Positions 1-11,505 of a DNA stretch of 64,000 nucleotides are shown here, in pieces. How positions within the stretch are numbered: the first letter of the stretch is position 1; every line of letters starts with the position of its first letter. Origin of the DNA: Styela clava (taxonomy: Eukaryota; Chordata; Ascidiacea; Stolidobranchia; Styelidae); NCBI RefSeq assembly GCF_964204865.1, contig NC_135259.1:21834974-21898973 (forward strand). Direction: 5' to 3'. The notes beneath the pieces are model-generated. The model ran no database searches and had not been told where the DNA came from. It saw only the letters and a program-made list of their open reading frames with translations. The position numbers and the translations under genes were made by a program.

Positions 1-654
1 ACGCCCAGTTTGAGAACCATGGTGTTACGTAATCAATGCTATCTGTTATGTACTTGGACGCCTAAGGCGTGAGTGTTATCTACTGATGCTTAAAATTCAA
101 CAGCGTTGTGACAAAAGCGCTTCTTATTTCCTATAGTTGTCTACCACAGAAAAATCAGCTTTTACATCGGGCGGGTATTCAAGCACCGGCCCTTATTTAT
201 TTTTATGTTCTGTTCACACGGGCGGCTATTCAACTGGGCCCTTAATCAAGATCGGGCGGTAAAACGAGCATATACGGTATATATTAAAAATTGTTTCATC
301 TGAGCAAGCACATACTGTCAGTGTACCTAGAGGAAAAAAGATTTTCACCAAAGGTTTTTTTGATAATTTCAGTTATGCGGAATGCTTTACCTCATAGCTG
401 CTTTCCTGATTGTATTAGCGAAAACTGCTTCATGTCTTGCACTAGCCAGTTTACTATAACATAATTCAGCGCTATAAATATTTAGTCTTATTAGCTCTTG
501 GCACTTCAGTGCCACCTGCAATTTCGTTCAGAGATCAGTTTCCTATAATTCTGGAAGAGAGGTGAAATTGCTTTGAGCAAAATCATTCATAAAAAATAGT
601 CGTTGTCACCATTACCACAGCATCCCTCAGTTTCGGATCTACCGACCAAACCAA
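1..654. other. Gene-free stretch
   Basis: No coding region with recognisable protein similarity is visible. The sequence is AT-rich and unremarkable, and it leads into a SINE copy. Confidence 0.5.
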
Positions 655-970
655 AGAAGATTGGCTCGGTGGTGTGACGTATTGTGCTAAGTGTTTGGAA
701 TCTGTTCGTCACCACACCTCTGATTACCCTGTGTGGGTTCAAATCCCATGCGGGGATAGTTATGTGCAAGAGGATCGATGGGCTCCTCGCCACCGTAGGG
801 TGGTTCACATAACCACTGCTCGCTTAAAGCTTCCTCTACCATCAAGTCCATGAATATGAACCAGATAACTGGCTAACTAGTCCCATATTGAATATGGAGT
901 AGTAACTGGCCGTGGTATGATTAAGTCTTATTATCGGTCGCCCCCTCTGGGACAAATATATAAATCCTAT
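655..970 (+). mobile_element. tRNA-derived SINE, copy 1
   Basis: The left part looks like a tRNA promoter: an A-box-like TGGCTCGGTGG at 662-672 and a B-box GGTTCAAATCC at 736-746. A body shared with other copies follows (blocks such as TCCATCAAGTCCATG and ATAACTGGCTAACTA), and it ends near AAATCCTAT. Related copies or pieces lie near 17052, 19850, 31925 and 37630. Pol III promoter boxes plus a repeated unrelated body define a SINE; the exact ends are inferred. Confidence 0.6.
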
Positions 971-1419
971 ACTAAGATTGACACATAGTCCAGCACAGGA
1001 GTGGGTCATTAATTTTTTGAGAGCGACAGTTACAGGTAATAGATGTGGTTAATGGGCCGGGTGCTCAGAACTCAATATGAATAACTATGGATAAAAACAG
1101 TTCCTTTACAAAGACTATTTCAACAGCTAGGTTAATGTCTATATAATGAGAAGAAGCACAGAGTAACATTCGGGGTCATTATGACTTTATTTACATCAAT
1201 ATTCTCGACAGAAATTTATCTAGCCATAAAAACTAGTTATAATTCCAGCAGAAACAGCCACCAGTAGTATCCAATTCATTCAGATACATATTATCCACTT
1301 GGTTAAGATTATCAAATCAGAAGTTGTTATTAAAATCATTAATGTACAAAGTTGGGGTCTAGTGTAGTTTTGTATCACAAGTGCTTCTAGGATTGATGTG
1401 CAAAATTTGTTATGCTACG
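971..1419. other. Gene-free stretch
   Basis: No gene is seen. The right end (about 1398-1427) resembles text near 6740 and 41930 (AAATTGTTATGCTACGCC-like), so it belongs to an older dispersed repeat into which the next element inserted. Confidence 0.4.
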
Positions 1420-1546
1420 CCTACTAGCAGAGGCGTAGCCAGCATATTTTGCGCCCGGGGCAAAATATAAAATTGGCGCCCCGGCCCCCACGTTTAATCA
1501 TGTTTTCTATTGCATTTAATTGTATATGTAAAAAAAAATTATATTT

Positions 1547-2336
1547 CGTCACGCTAATAACCGAATTGCGTAAGTCATTTTTAGCTGTTTTGAGAAAAAC
1601 GTAAAAAAAACTTCCTAATGATATTGCTATGCCATTGAGAGTCTTTAATTTGCCATAGTTCAACTTTTTGATCGTAGCCGGATTTAAGTTAATTTGTATG
1701 ACGCATCATGTGACGTCATAATGGCACACTGTGATTTAGGCAAAAATGTGTCTATGGCTAGAGGACATACGCAATTTTGCAACTTGTCTATATGTACCAG
1801 TCCTGAAAACCAAACAATCCAAAATCCCCAAAATAGCTAATCTGTTTCAATTACATTATTTTTTATGTTTAAAAATATATATTTCATCAATATAACACGC
1901 TCTGCACATCACTGAAATAAGACTAAAGTTAAATATAAAGAATAAAACAGTAATGTACTCTTATATAAAAGTCAACCATGGTGAATTGGACTCAGACAGT
2001 AAATATCACAAGTGCACGCCTTCCTATACAGTAGTATAAATTGAAAATTATTAGCGCTAAGCTAGAATCTGAGATGCAAAAACTCGAAAATCCTTCGCCT
2101 AGGTTATTTTGCCTTTGTGACGTCACAATAGTCCTGCGTTAACAATGATAATTCATTATGACGGAACAATTGAACAAATTTGCATATCATACAAAATTTC
2201 TATTTTTATGGGTTTCGGAATTCTTAAAATAAAATCTGAGTTAACAGACAGGTGCGCAGCATTACATAAATACCTATTTTATGAAAAATTCAAAACCGCT
2301 CAAAATGACTTACGCAATTCGGTTATTAGCGTGACG
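1547..2336. mobile_element. Inverted-repeat element nested in the hAT
   Basis: The outer arms are about 50 bp inverted repeats beginning CGTCACGCTAATAACCGAAT. A second pair of inverted blocks around TGTGACGTCA lies further in (about 1710 and 2120). No coding capacity is visible. The layout is that of a MITE or foldback element; no target duplication was assigned, so the boundaries are approximate. Confidence 0.55.
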
Positions 2337-2564
2337 ATATGTGAATTCAAATTTATATGTATTTATATATTTTATTATTTATTCAAAAATATATGTATAT
2401 GTAAATTCAAATTTTAATGGAACATTTTATTTAAAGAAGAAGCAAAGCTATACAAAATAGAGCATATGTCCCACTCAGTTACTGTCAAAGATGATCTACA
2501 TTCTACATAGTCTAAAATAAATTCATTTTTTCAATTTCACTGTCGTAAACTGGTTAAGACGTCA

Positions 2565-2906
2565 TCAAAATCTGTTTTTTTCCAATGTTTCTCTTTCAAC
2601 ACTTAGAAGTGCAAGATCACGGAGACGATCCTGTCCCGTTGATGCACGCGAATACGACAAAATAAGTTTCAATCTGCTGAAAGACCGTTCACAGCTTGCA
2701 ATTGAAACTGATATTGTTAACAAAATTTGTAGAGAAATTCGCAGATTGAATAAAACGTCGTCTCCAAAAGACACAATAAAACCAAGAAGAGCCAAAGGAG
2801 TTTCTGGTTGATCTCCAATTTCGGTGAAAAGTTCGTGGCCATTGATGTCCGTGTGGTAGAGATTTGCAAAATCTGTGCAATCTCGACGAATTGTCGAAAA
2901 CGGCAT
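2565..2906 (-). pseudogene. hAT transposase C-terminal fragment (dimerisation domain)
   Basis: The 113-codon reading frame ends with the hAT C-terminal dimerisation signature: a segment reading SIASCERSFSRLKLI, followed by a run of conserved polar residues and LRDLALLSVERE. This block is typical of ZMYM1-like hAT transposases in animals. An overlapping minus-strand frame reaching 2988 appears to carry the sequence just upstream, which implies a frameshift. The BED finger and catalytic core are missing, so the copy cannot be autonomous. It lies wholly inside the hAT element with CCTACTAG duplications, which confirms its origin. Confidence 0.75.
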
Positions 2907-3437
2907 TGAGGTCTTTTAGCACAGTATAATATATTTTATGTAACTCTGCCGCAAAGTACGGTACTTTGACAACAAAATACAAAACCACGTATTACTCAAA
3001 ACATGTATTAACATCATTCAACCAAATTCCGTTTCCATTTGTCTCCAGCACAGAACTAATATCAACTTACATCCGAGTGCGCAGGCAAGAACTTAACGAT
3101 ACAGAACCACGTAATTAACCCGGTGCATTTTGTTACCTAACGTTACCAAATCAAATTTTGCTTTGTTTTCCGACCAGATTTTTTTGGCCATGTAATTACG
3201 ATGGAAATCTGACCGTGCTATGTGCGTGATGACGTCGGCAGTCGTAAGTGGTCTGACCAAGTGTGCAGTTTGCCATGTACTAAGATTAGATGTCTGCCGC
3301 CGGTGCGATCTTGCTTGTGACCGTTTTTTACCTTTGTTGTGAAATTTTTGCCTGCCCCATTTTGGCGCCCCTGTACCTTGGCGCCCGGGGGCATATGTAC
3401 CCCACTGCCCCCCCTAAGCTACGCCTCTGCCTACTAG

Positions 3438-4275
3438 AAGTACTTTGGTATGAAACTATACAAGACTCCAAAGTTGCATAAAAGAACATAAATGACAACT
3501 AGCAAATGAATATTTTACACTATTATTAATAAATTAAACAAATTAATCTTATCTTATTATCTATCAGTACCTAGGGCAAAGACATTCATATTGAAAACAT
3601 TAGCTTAATATATTAACATATTTCTGTATTTGTTATCATTTCTATGCTTTTCTAAACTAAGTCTGTATTTCAACCCCCTTTTAATTTTTTTTTCACTCTT
3701 GTTACATCTGTTGCGACTCCTTGAAATATAACATCATTTCGTCATATCCATACTTTAAACCTGACAGTTTTCTCCACATTATTATGACTTTCATTATGTA
3801 GATCTGTGTGCCAAATAAATTCCAATGCCAAGCAGAAGTAAGTACCTTGCTCACTTCCCCCCACCAGTGGTAAACGAGTCATTCACCATGACAACGCTAT
3901 TGGTCAGTGATTCAGAACCATCACAGACGCATCGCACTATCATATGCATTGTAATTCAAACACTAATTTGTGAATAACTTTACTTGTGCTTATAACTAAG
4001 AATGTTTTTTATATGAAATAAATCATCGTTCGGGTCATTTGTATGTTGTAGTTGATATGTTTTTTCATTAGTAAATGATTTTTTTTCTCGACCCGTGTGT
4101 AATTTAATAAATGATTTATATAACAAATTGAATTTGGGAAATGAAGATTATATAAAATTTAAGAATTTTTGTCTCGAAGAATCCGAATATGATCTACGAA
4201 AACCTATTCCCAATATTTGTCGTCATATTGGGTATCGTCTCAAATCCATTCAAAGTCGGGTTCGTCGGCATTGCC
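3438..4275. other. Gene-free stretch
   Basis: No gene is recognised. A small open frame overlapping 4095-4358 has no family resemblance and runs into the next transposon, so it was not called. Confidence 0.4.
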
Positions 4276-4283
4276 TAATGACG

Positions 4284-4796
4284 CAGCAGTTCCCAAACTT
4301 TTTGTTCGAGCGGCGCCAAATTATTCGGGAAAAACACGCGGCGCACTTACACGATTAAAAGGTGCTTTTAAATAAAACCTAATTTTATGATCGTTAAATT
4401 TTAATTTATGCCTTTTAAAGGTTGTAAACATGTAGCCCTAATAGATAAAGGAAAATGACTCTTTTACCTCACCGCTGCCTGATTTTCTATCTAAATGCTA
4501 CGAAAATCACTCATGCCCACTAAACTCGGTTCAGCAGATAAATTAAAGGCAACTCGCGAATTTGCAGCAAGAGTTTTTATCTTCATTGTTACATAACAAT
4601 AGAACCATACACTATGTAACAGAAAGTAAACGACATAGAATGGAAAAAGAACTTATTGATTCATATACAAAACATTTAAACTAAGAAACAATAAAACATT
4701 TATAATCAAGCATATTTCAGTTATGTTCTACTCAATTCTGTTGATTTTCGCGGCGCACTTGACAACTCGCCGCTGCTCACACTTTGGGAACAGCTG
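4284..4796. mobile_element. Non-autonomous hAT element (513 bp)
   Basis: The ends are imperfect inverted repeats, CAGCAGTTCCCAAACTTT on the left and the complement of CTTTGGGAACAGCTG on the right, with CGGCGC-rich subterminal blocks on both sides. The flanking 8-mers TAATGACG and TCCTAACG agree only partly, suggesting an old copy. No coding capacity is visible. Confidence 0.6.
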
Positions 4797-5959
4797 TCCT
4801 AACGAATTGGTAGTGGGCATAGGTGTTATAAACCGAGATCTTCACCATGCGATGCCAATTAGTCAAGGCATTCAGTAATCAGTAGTTCATTTTTCACCAT
4901 ACTGAAAATAGGCACAAGACATGCAAATTGCAATATTAACACGCCGTATTTCAAAGTGAAAGAGACGCGGGAAACTAATACCAACCATAACTAAAGAAGG
5001 GAAAGTTATAAAGAAAAGTAGACCTATGAATGTTAACTGAAAGAAAAATTCATCAGACCTGCGGTCGCTCGCTTCAACAAAAGAAAAACGACTTCAAAAA
5101 CCACTAACTCGGTAAGGATAACTATTCAACAGTCGTACATCGCACCCATAAAAGTACTGCAATGTGTTCTTGGCTCCGTATTCAATTTCCAAACTTTATG
5201 AACAAAGTGACAGCTGGAATTCTCGTGCAGATTATTTGTCACCGAACTATAGCTTTTTTACCATCCACGCATATTGAACGACTGACTTAAATCGAGTAAG
5301 CTATTGTAGGCCAAACGTAACAATTTAATTTTTTTAATCTTTATTAGAATTGATAAACCCATTAAAACTGCGACGGTATTATAAACTTTGATGGATATCA
5401 GCCTTCATTCAATTTATCCTAATATTTGTGGTGGCTGAAGAATTACCTATACATTGGATGGTTATGTGTTTGACAAACGCGTTGGGCAACATCGTAGTAA
5501 ACCTGTAATCAAACAAATTCTCACTAAATCATATACTAAATCGCGACTTCTGTATAACGTTCATCTTATTGAATGCCAAATTAATATGAATATAAATAAT
5601 AAATGTTTTGTCGCGACTCAGCCGCATGTTACTAAACGATTTACCCAGGAATTCACCTGTGCACAAATGGGAACATTTGTGCGTTGATAATTCACAGAAT
5701 GAGATTTGAAATTTTGCAATTTATCCTAATATTTGTGGTGAATGGAGAATTACTTCAATAACTTGTCGATCCCCTTATTGATAGACGTGCTCAGTAACAT
5801 TGTAGCGAACGAAATAGTCATATTAAAGTTTACTTTTTCCATCCAGTAAAAAATAACATGCAAAGTTTGAAGAAATAATGTTGAACACAAATTACACTGG
5901 GGAAGGGAAGCCGCTGGGAACCAAAGCTGGTTATAGGAAAATGTCTCGATAGCATATGT
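4797..5959. other. Gene-free stretch with a short direct repeat
   Basis: No gene is recognised. A block AATTTATCCTAATATTTGTG occurs twice, near 5410 and 5719, followed each time by GGTG and a GAATTAC motif. It is a short direct repeat of unknown origin. Confidence 0.4.
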
Positions 5960-5967
5960 CTTTATTG

Positions 5968-6203
5968 GATACTCCTGTAGTATGCGAACCAAGATAGTGG
6001 ACATCGGGACGTAGTATGTGTACCAATCTAGGGTTAGGCCATAATTTCAGGTACAAATAGTACGGGAGTCACTTGGCTAGTCCCCGAACTCGTAATAGAA
6101 CTAAAATAAAGAAAATTTGAATAAAATTATTGCCTAACCCTAACCTGGTAAACATACCACGTTCCGGTGTCCACCATCTTGGTTCGCATACTATAGGAGT
6201 GCC
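5968..6203. mobile_element. Palindromic MITE, copy A
   Basis: About 68-bp inverted arms include TAGTATGCGAACCAAGAT and GGGTTAGGC and face each other across a short centre. The flanks CTTTATTG (5960-5967) and ATTTATTG (6204-6211) are a 7-of-8 target duplication. The same family occurs at 17911-18141 and 18757-18982. Confidence 0.75.
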
Positions 6204-6211
6204 ATTTATTG

Positions 6212-7973
6212 ATCACGAAACGAACGTGTCGATCGCTTTGTTGTTATTCGTCTTGTTGTTATCTTATGAAAAAATCGCTTACCTCATTAACTACTGGGGC
6301 AATTGCTTAGAAATTTTCAGTGTTTGAAAGTAGTTGTTGTCGCAAGAAGGCTTTTCTGTGGACTTTATGGAGTTCGTTTTTTCTTGGAATGTGTGTTGAC
6401 GTCGTCATCATTATTTAAAATTGCACACCGTGTCGTGGTTTCTGGTGTTTAGACTCCCAGTATATATTTCATATTACTTAGTTTTGGCATTCGGTTCCAT
6501 ATATTAGGGCATTACTTTCTTATTGAGTAACAGCATTAATCGCAATTTGACCGAATATTGTTTTGGCTGGGAAATTCAGAACCAGGATTTGAACCTCAAG
6601 GCACCTGTTTTTATGGCAGTCTCCACTATTGCATGTGTACGATTAGGTTATATTGCCTAGTATAGTTGCCTGGTAGATTCTTTGAGTGACGTAATTTTTG
6701 TATGACGAAGTCAGGTGGGCATTAGGATTGACATACGCAAAAATTGTTATGCTACGCCCATTAGACTTGAGATACGACACCACACGAGACCCGGTTCTTA
6801 TATAAAGTTTGTGATTTGATCATTTATATCCGCCACAAATGGTAGCTTCAACCCTGACTATAATACACTAGTGTTGCAACTGGAGAAATTCTTTTGATAG
6901 TCTCAGATAACTCTGTGGCTAAATTTATATATATATCTCTTTAGCCGACATGTGCCGTGATTTCTGTGGTACGATATTGTTTTTGCATCTCTTTATTTCG
7001 ACACCATACATAGAAGCAATATATTATGCTGGGGCTGTTGACAGGCGTTTATTGAATAACAATAAAACATAAGTCTGTGAACCCTGGGTGTCACTCAATA
7101 ATCATGCTTAAATTTTTCTTTCAGTAGACAAAAAACGGAACGATAGCATACAGATGTGAAAATGTTGAAAACACTTATCAGAAGAGCTTCTAGGATATAA
7201 CATATTGGGTTAACTAATAGTTGTGTGTGTTTTCACTAAAAATTGTTTTACTTTGAGTCGTAAATTAAAACTAAACTTGAGTCACAGGACACGAAAATTA
7301 GCCTACTATTGTTCCGATTAAATCCCAAGTAGGATAACAGTATTTGTATTGTTGTGTCTTTATAGATGTTATGTTTTTATTTACAGAAAAAAAGTAGGAT
7401 AACAGTTACAATGTCATGTCCTCGAGACACAAAAACGACTGTAAAACTCCCACTGTTATACGTGAAGGACTAATTACTACGACATGTACTGCGTGCAGTG
7501 TAACTTTGCGTGCAGTGATTTTGTCTGACAGTCAGCTCACTGCATCAGCAATTCGCTGCGTATGTGTTTTCTTGTTTAGTAACATTTATTTGTGTTATAT
7601 TTTACTTTAGATCCATTCTAAGTGTGCTTTAGATTTAAGTTGAATAAAGCCTTATATCAGGGTACTAAATTTCTCATTCATTACACTAAGCGCGCAGGTT
7701 AACGTGGCGAAAGGTGGACGTCTTGTTTACAAATACATTGAAACATAAAAATCCAATTATAACATAACAATCACTCTTACTACATCGACAAGACAAATGC
7801 AATATTAGTATCTAATGCAGCGGTTCTCAAAAGGTGCGTTAAGTTCCTGAATGCGCCCGAAAATTAAGAATTGCGTTAAACATAACTAAAATATGATTGA
7901 GTATTTTACATTATTGTATTTATTATGAATATCTCATCGACTTTACTTTCTTTTCTTATTTATGGAAACTAAT
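6212..7973. other. Gene-free stretch with dispersed-repeat fragments
   Basis: No protein-coding region is recognised. Positions about 6690-6770 match a stretch near 41890-41970 (shared blocks such as AAAAATTGTTATGCTACGCC), marking an older dispersed repeat. On the minus strand near 6590-6600 there is a B-box-like GGTTCAAATCC, possibly an old SINE; a full tRNA could not be folded by eye. Confidence 0.4.
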
Positions 7974-7975
7974 TA

Positions 7976-8504
7976 CAGGGAGTCCTCGACCTACGACGTT
8001 GTTCCGTTCTTGAGAAGCGGTGTAACTCGAATTTCAGTGTAAGTCGGAACATTATACTGTACAGTACATTAATTACTCTATACATATCGTACTGTATTAG
8101 AAACATCTGTTTTACGCTTTGAGTTCATATCAAAGGGCAAAAAGCTAAAAAAAAACGTTCAAAGAAGTTACGAAAAACCCGGCTCAAACAACCAAAGAGA
8201 CGTACAGTATCACTGAAACTGTATACCATGTGACTAAAGCTTAGTGATTATTCGTTCATAATCGTAATATGTCGCAATTGTCAACTCTACGTTATTCACG
8301 ATGTAAATGACGAAAACCAATGAACCCAAAGCACTGATTTTCTTGATCACAATGATCCAGTTTAAGGGCTCAGATATTACAGTACAGTATTATCTTTTAT
8401 ACTTTTATGGAGTGCGTTCGTTACCTCGAAACAGCGTTATGGAGTGCGCGTTCGTAACCTCGAAACAGCGTTAGTCGCGATCGTCATAACCCGAGGACTC
8501 CCTG
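7976..8504. mobile_element. Tigger/pogo-like MITE (529 bp)
   Basis: The terminal inverted repeats are CAGGGAGTCCTCGA on the left and the complement of CGAGGACTCCCTG on the right, flanked by TA dinucleotides (7974-7975 and 8505-8506). CAGGGAGTCCTCG-type ends with a TA duplication are typical of pogo/Tigger members of the Tc1/mariner group. No transposase remains. Confidence 0.75.
8407..8472. repeat. Tandem duplication of about 33 bp
   Basis: Two adjacent near-identical units carry CCTCGAAACAGCGTT. They differ by one 2-bp indel (GCGTT versus GCGCGTT) and one base. They lie in the right half of the Tigger-like MITE. Confidence 0.85.
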
Positions 8505-8724
8505 TACTGCAATTTCGTGAACTGCAGTTTATTTATCTGCTGGAGCGTATTTAGCGAACGAGAGTCATTTGTTAGCATTTCAAAGGTAAATCAGGCAGAG
8601 ATGAGGAAGAACAGTTGACCTTTTGCCTTTATTCTTTAGGCCAAGGGTGCACTGTCTTTTTTCCTTAGACAGCCGCATTGCGTTTTTATAAAAGGTCTAT
8701 CGGTGGGATCGAGGTCCTTTAAAA

Positions 8725-10380
8725 CAGGGGTTCTCAAACTTTTGATGTTGCGGAGCCCTTGAAAAGGTTGACCATTATTCACGGAGCCCCAAAATAAATG
8801 TTAAAATTGTTACTTTCCAATTAATATTCCTGAGTAAGTTAAAAGTACTTTACTTAATTTGAATGCAACACCTTTTTAATAGGGTTAATACAAGTCATAA
8901 ATGAATCTAAATTTCAAAGATAAATTATATATACTAAAGCTATAAATTTGACACTTGACAAACATATTAATAAATTAGGGGTCGAATCTTTTCCCTTTTG
9001 ACATTTTTGGAAGACTTAAAAGGCGCTAAAAACGCGCGCGATTGCATTTTGTTACAATCGCCGATTGTTTTCGTCAGTATGGCGTGTTTTAAACCTTAAA
9101 CATCTTTACGCCGATGTTTATTCTTCCTAAATCAAAAATTTCCTTGACATATACGTGTATTGTTCCACAATGACAACGATAATTGCTTTTTTGTTCTCGT
9201 GGGGAATTATGAGTTCAATGTAAAAAAACATGTTATCATATTATAGTCATCGGCGACGAAATACTAAAAATAATAATTAATAAAGAGGTAAATCCGCAAC
9301 TCGAATTTCTTGATTGGAAAGCGGCATTCTAAAATATTAAAACTGAAACTTAAATGGGAGATAACACTATAAGTGTTGTTTCAGCAGACTTTTATAGACA
9401 TTGTGAATCACAAAATTTAGTTTTATGTTTACTTTGGTTATTCATCATAGTAACTGCGAAATCGAAACACAGTCAATTGTTCATGCGTTGTACCTTTTAG
9501 TCGCATGCAATAAAATAAATTACAATCGTTCATATTTTGCCCAGACCTTGGGTATTTTATGTTATTGGACACGTTTAGTGGCCATAACGATCGTTTCAAT
9601 ATTATGTTGTTGTTGTTGTTGTTCTTTGATACGTTTTTAAAAAATCGCTTTTCTCTTCGAATACTGGACCAATTGCTTTGAAATTTTCAGTGGTTAAAGA
9701 TTAATTTCTTCGCTAGAAGGCTATTACTTTTATTTATTTCAAAATTTTGCGTGAATTCTATGAAATTTGATATTTCGTCTAAAATTTTGCTGTATTATTT
9801 TTTATCCATGGGAACACGGATTTTAGTCAGTGTCATGACTGGCTGTACGTTTTGATTCTGCAAAATTCTTGCTACTGGAAATTCAGAACTTTTTTGAGGG
9901 TACCGGTAGCGTCAAAGGTACCGGTAAAGACTGATTAGCTCTGGTCTAACGTGTCCATATATTTGTGCGTAGCTCTCTTGTTTTAGAATAGTATTCTTTC
10001 ATTTTAGTAATCCTAATAGTAATCTCGAATCAAACGTGAGTGACGATGAGCACAATTAGAATTATTACGACAAGACACTTTAAATGCAATTTAAATGAAG
10101 AATGTTGCGTAGAAATTTCCAATTCCAATTTTGAACTCCTCCCTCTTAAGAATCCTGGCTGTGCTCCTACTTATAAATAATGTCATTTTTTAATTCCGCC
10201 TTTTTGCCATATTTCGAGACTATATTGTTGTCCAATTTTATCAAAGCTGTTATTGCTTCTTTGAACAGTTACAAAATTAGCCAAGTCAGTATTTTGAAAA
10301 GTAACCGAATAGCTCGCGGAGCCCCTGGGTTTCTCTCGCGGAGCCCTGGGGCTCCGTACGGAGCACTTTGAGAACCTATG
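8725..10380. mobile_element. Non-autonomous hAT element (1656 bp)
   Basis: The left end CAGGGGTTCTCAAACTTT and the right end (complement CATAGGTTCTCAAAGTG) are inverted repeats, with CGGAGCCC subterminal motifs on both sides. A perfect 8-bp target duplication CTTTAAAA lies at 8717-8724 and 10381-10388. The interior shows no transposase I can recognise. An ACCGGTA pair lies inside at about 9900-9925. Confidence 0.85.
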
Positions 10381-10388
10381 CTTTAAAA

Positions 10389-11414
10389 GATATATTTGAC
10401 TTAAGAATTGGTTTTTATTGATATATATCTCTTTGACTTGTGTCTAAAATGTGTGTAAAATTGTGTTTTTGAAATGGTAAAATTCAAACAAAAACGAAAG
10501 TTTTTGAGGATGACCAAATATTTTTATCAAATAAGTTTAACAAATAAGAGATACTTGAATCTACAGTCGGAAAAGAAGAGGACCACTGAGGGTCGACATT
10601 AATATTCGCTGGAAATTACTTTAAGGCCCAAGAGATTGTTAACAGCGCAACATATTTTACTTTGTTAGTTACATTATAATTGCAGATACTTTTACTAGCA
10701 TTTATTACTTTTCATGCATTCAATTTTCCATATCTCGTGATTACTACAAATTCTAGCGCCGAAGCAGACGTATGTTTTGTGTCACAGAGACGTGGTATCA
10801 GCCGGGCTGTGCTTCTGGTGTGTAAAACTCGTTATTTTGCGATAATCGGCAACGAGACGTCAAATATATTTGGAAGAGTGAATCTGCAACTAAAAATAAG
10901 TCTGAAAAATGATGGTATTAAATATTAACAACATGAACGGAAAACTTTTACTTTGATATTCCGTAACAGATAAAAAAAAAACGCTATTTTAGACATTGTA
11001 ACTTGGCCATTATCCTGAATTGGAAACTATATAATAAGTGCTGAAATCGAAACAATTATTTGTGCCTGGGATGTATCTTCTCACCCATTCTTAAATTTTA
11101 TTCGGGGTTGCACTCGACTTTTTATCAGATTATGATGGTATACAAGCTAATCAATGTAAAGTATGTTCAATCAATTTTATATCGTAATAAAATGAAATGT
11201 ACGCTTTGGGATTTTATCTAAGCTCTTGGAATTTTTCTAATAGCGACAATGAAATTGCAAGATTGCAGACATTCGAATCAAAGCTAAATATCGGACAGGT
11301 TTAGCAAGTATTCCAATGTTCGCATATTATCGTGATATTTTACTCTAGAAATAATGCTTTCATTTTGTCATAGGTCGATGGAATCCCTTGTTTCGTCGAA
11401 CACAGTTGTATTAA
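10389..11414. other. Gene-free stretch
   Basis: No gene is recognised. One small open frame (10680-10928) starts with a hydrophobic, signal-like stretch, but no family, splice context or neighbour supports it. Confidence 0.4.
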
Positions 11415-11505
11415 TATAGCATCAGGGCCGGATTTGAGCTCAGAATTTCTCTCGAAACAACATCACATGTCATTGCTTAATGTTAAAAATATTAGTGAAT
11501 TAAAC

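Larger units (their letters stand above)
1428..3429. mobile_element. hAT element, ZMYM1-like type, decayed
   Basis: Terminal inverted repeats start CAGAGGCGTAGC at both ends and are followed by CCCGGGGC-rich subterminal sequence. They are flanked by a perfect 8-bp target duplication CCTACTAG (1420-1427 and 3430-3437), as expected for hAT insertion. The interior keeps a C-terminal transposase fragment on the minus strand and a nested inverted-repeat element. It is a deletion derivative. Confidence 0.85.

Noticed and set aside
6560-6660. Possible tRNA gene on the minus strand (B-box GGTTCAAATCC)
   Set aside because: No acceptor stem or full cloverleaf could be assembled by eye; an old SINE is more likely.
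10680-10928. 82-codon open frame with a hydrophobic, signal-like N-terminus
   Set aside because: No family resemblance, splice signals or neighbouring gene support it, and frames of this length are expected by chance in this much sequence.
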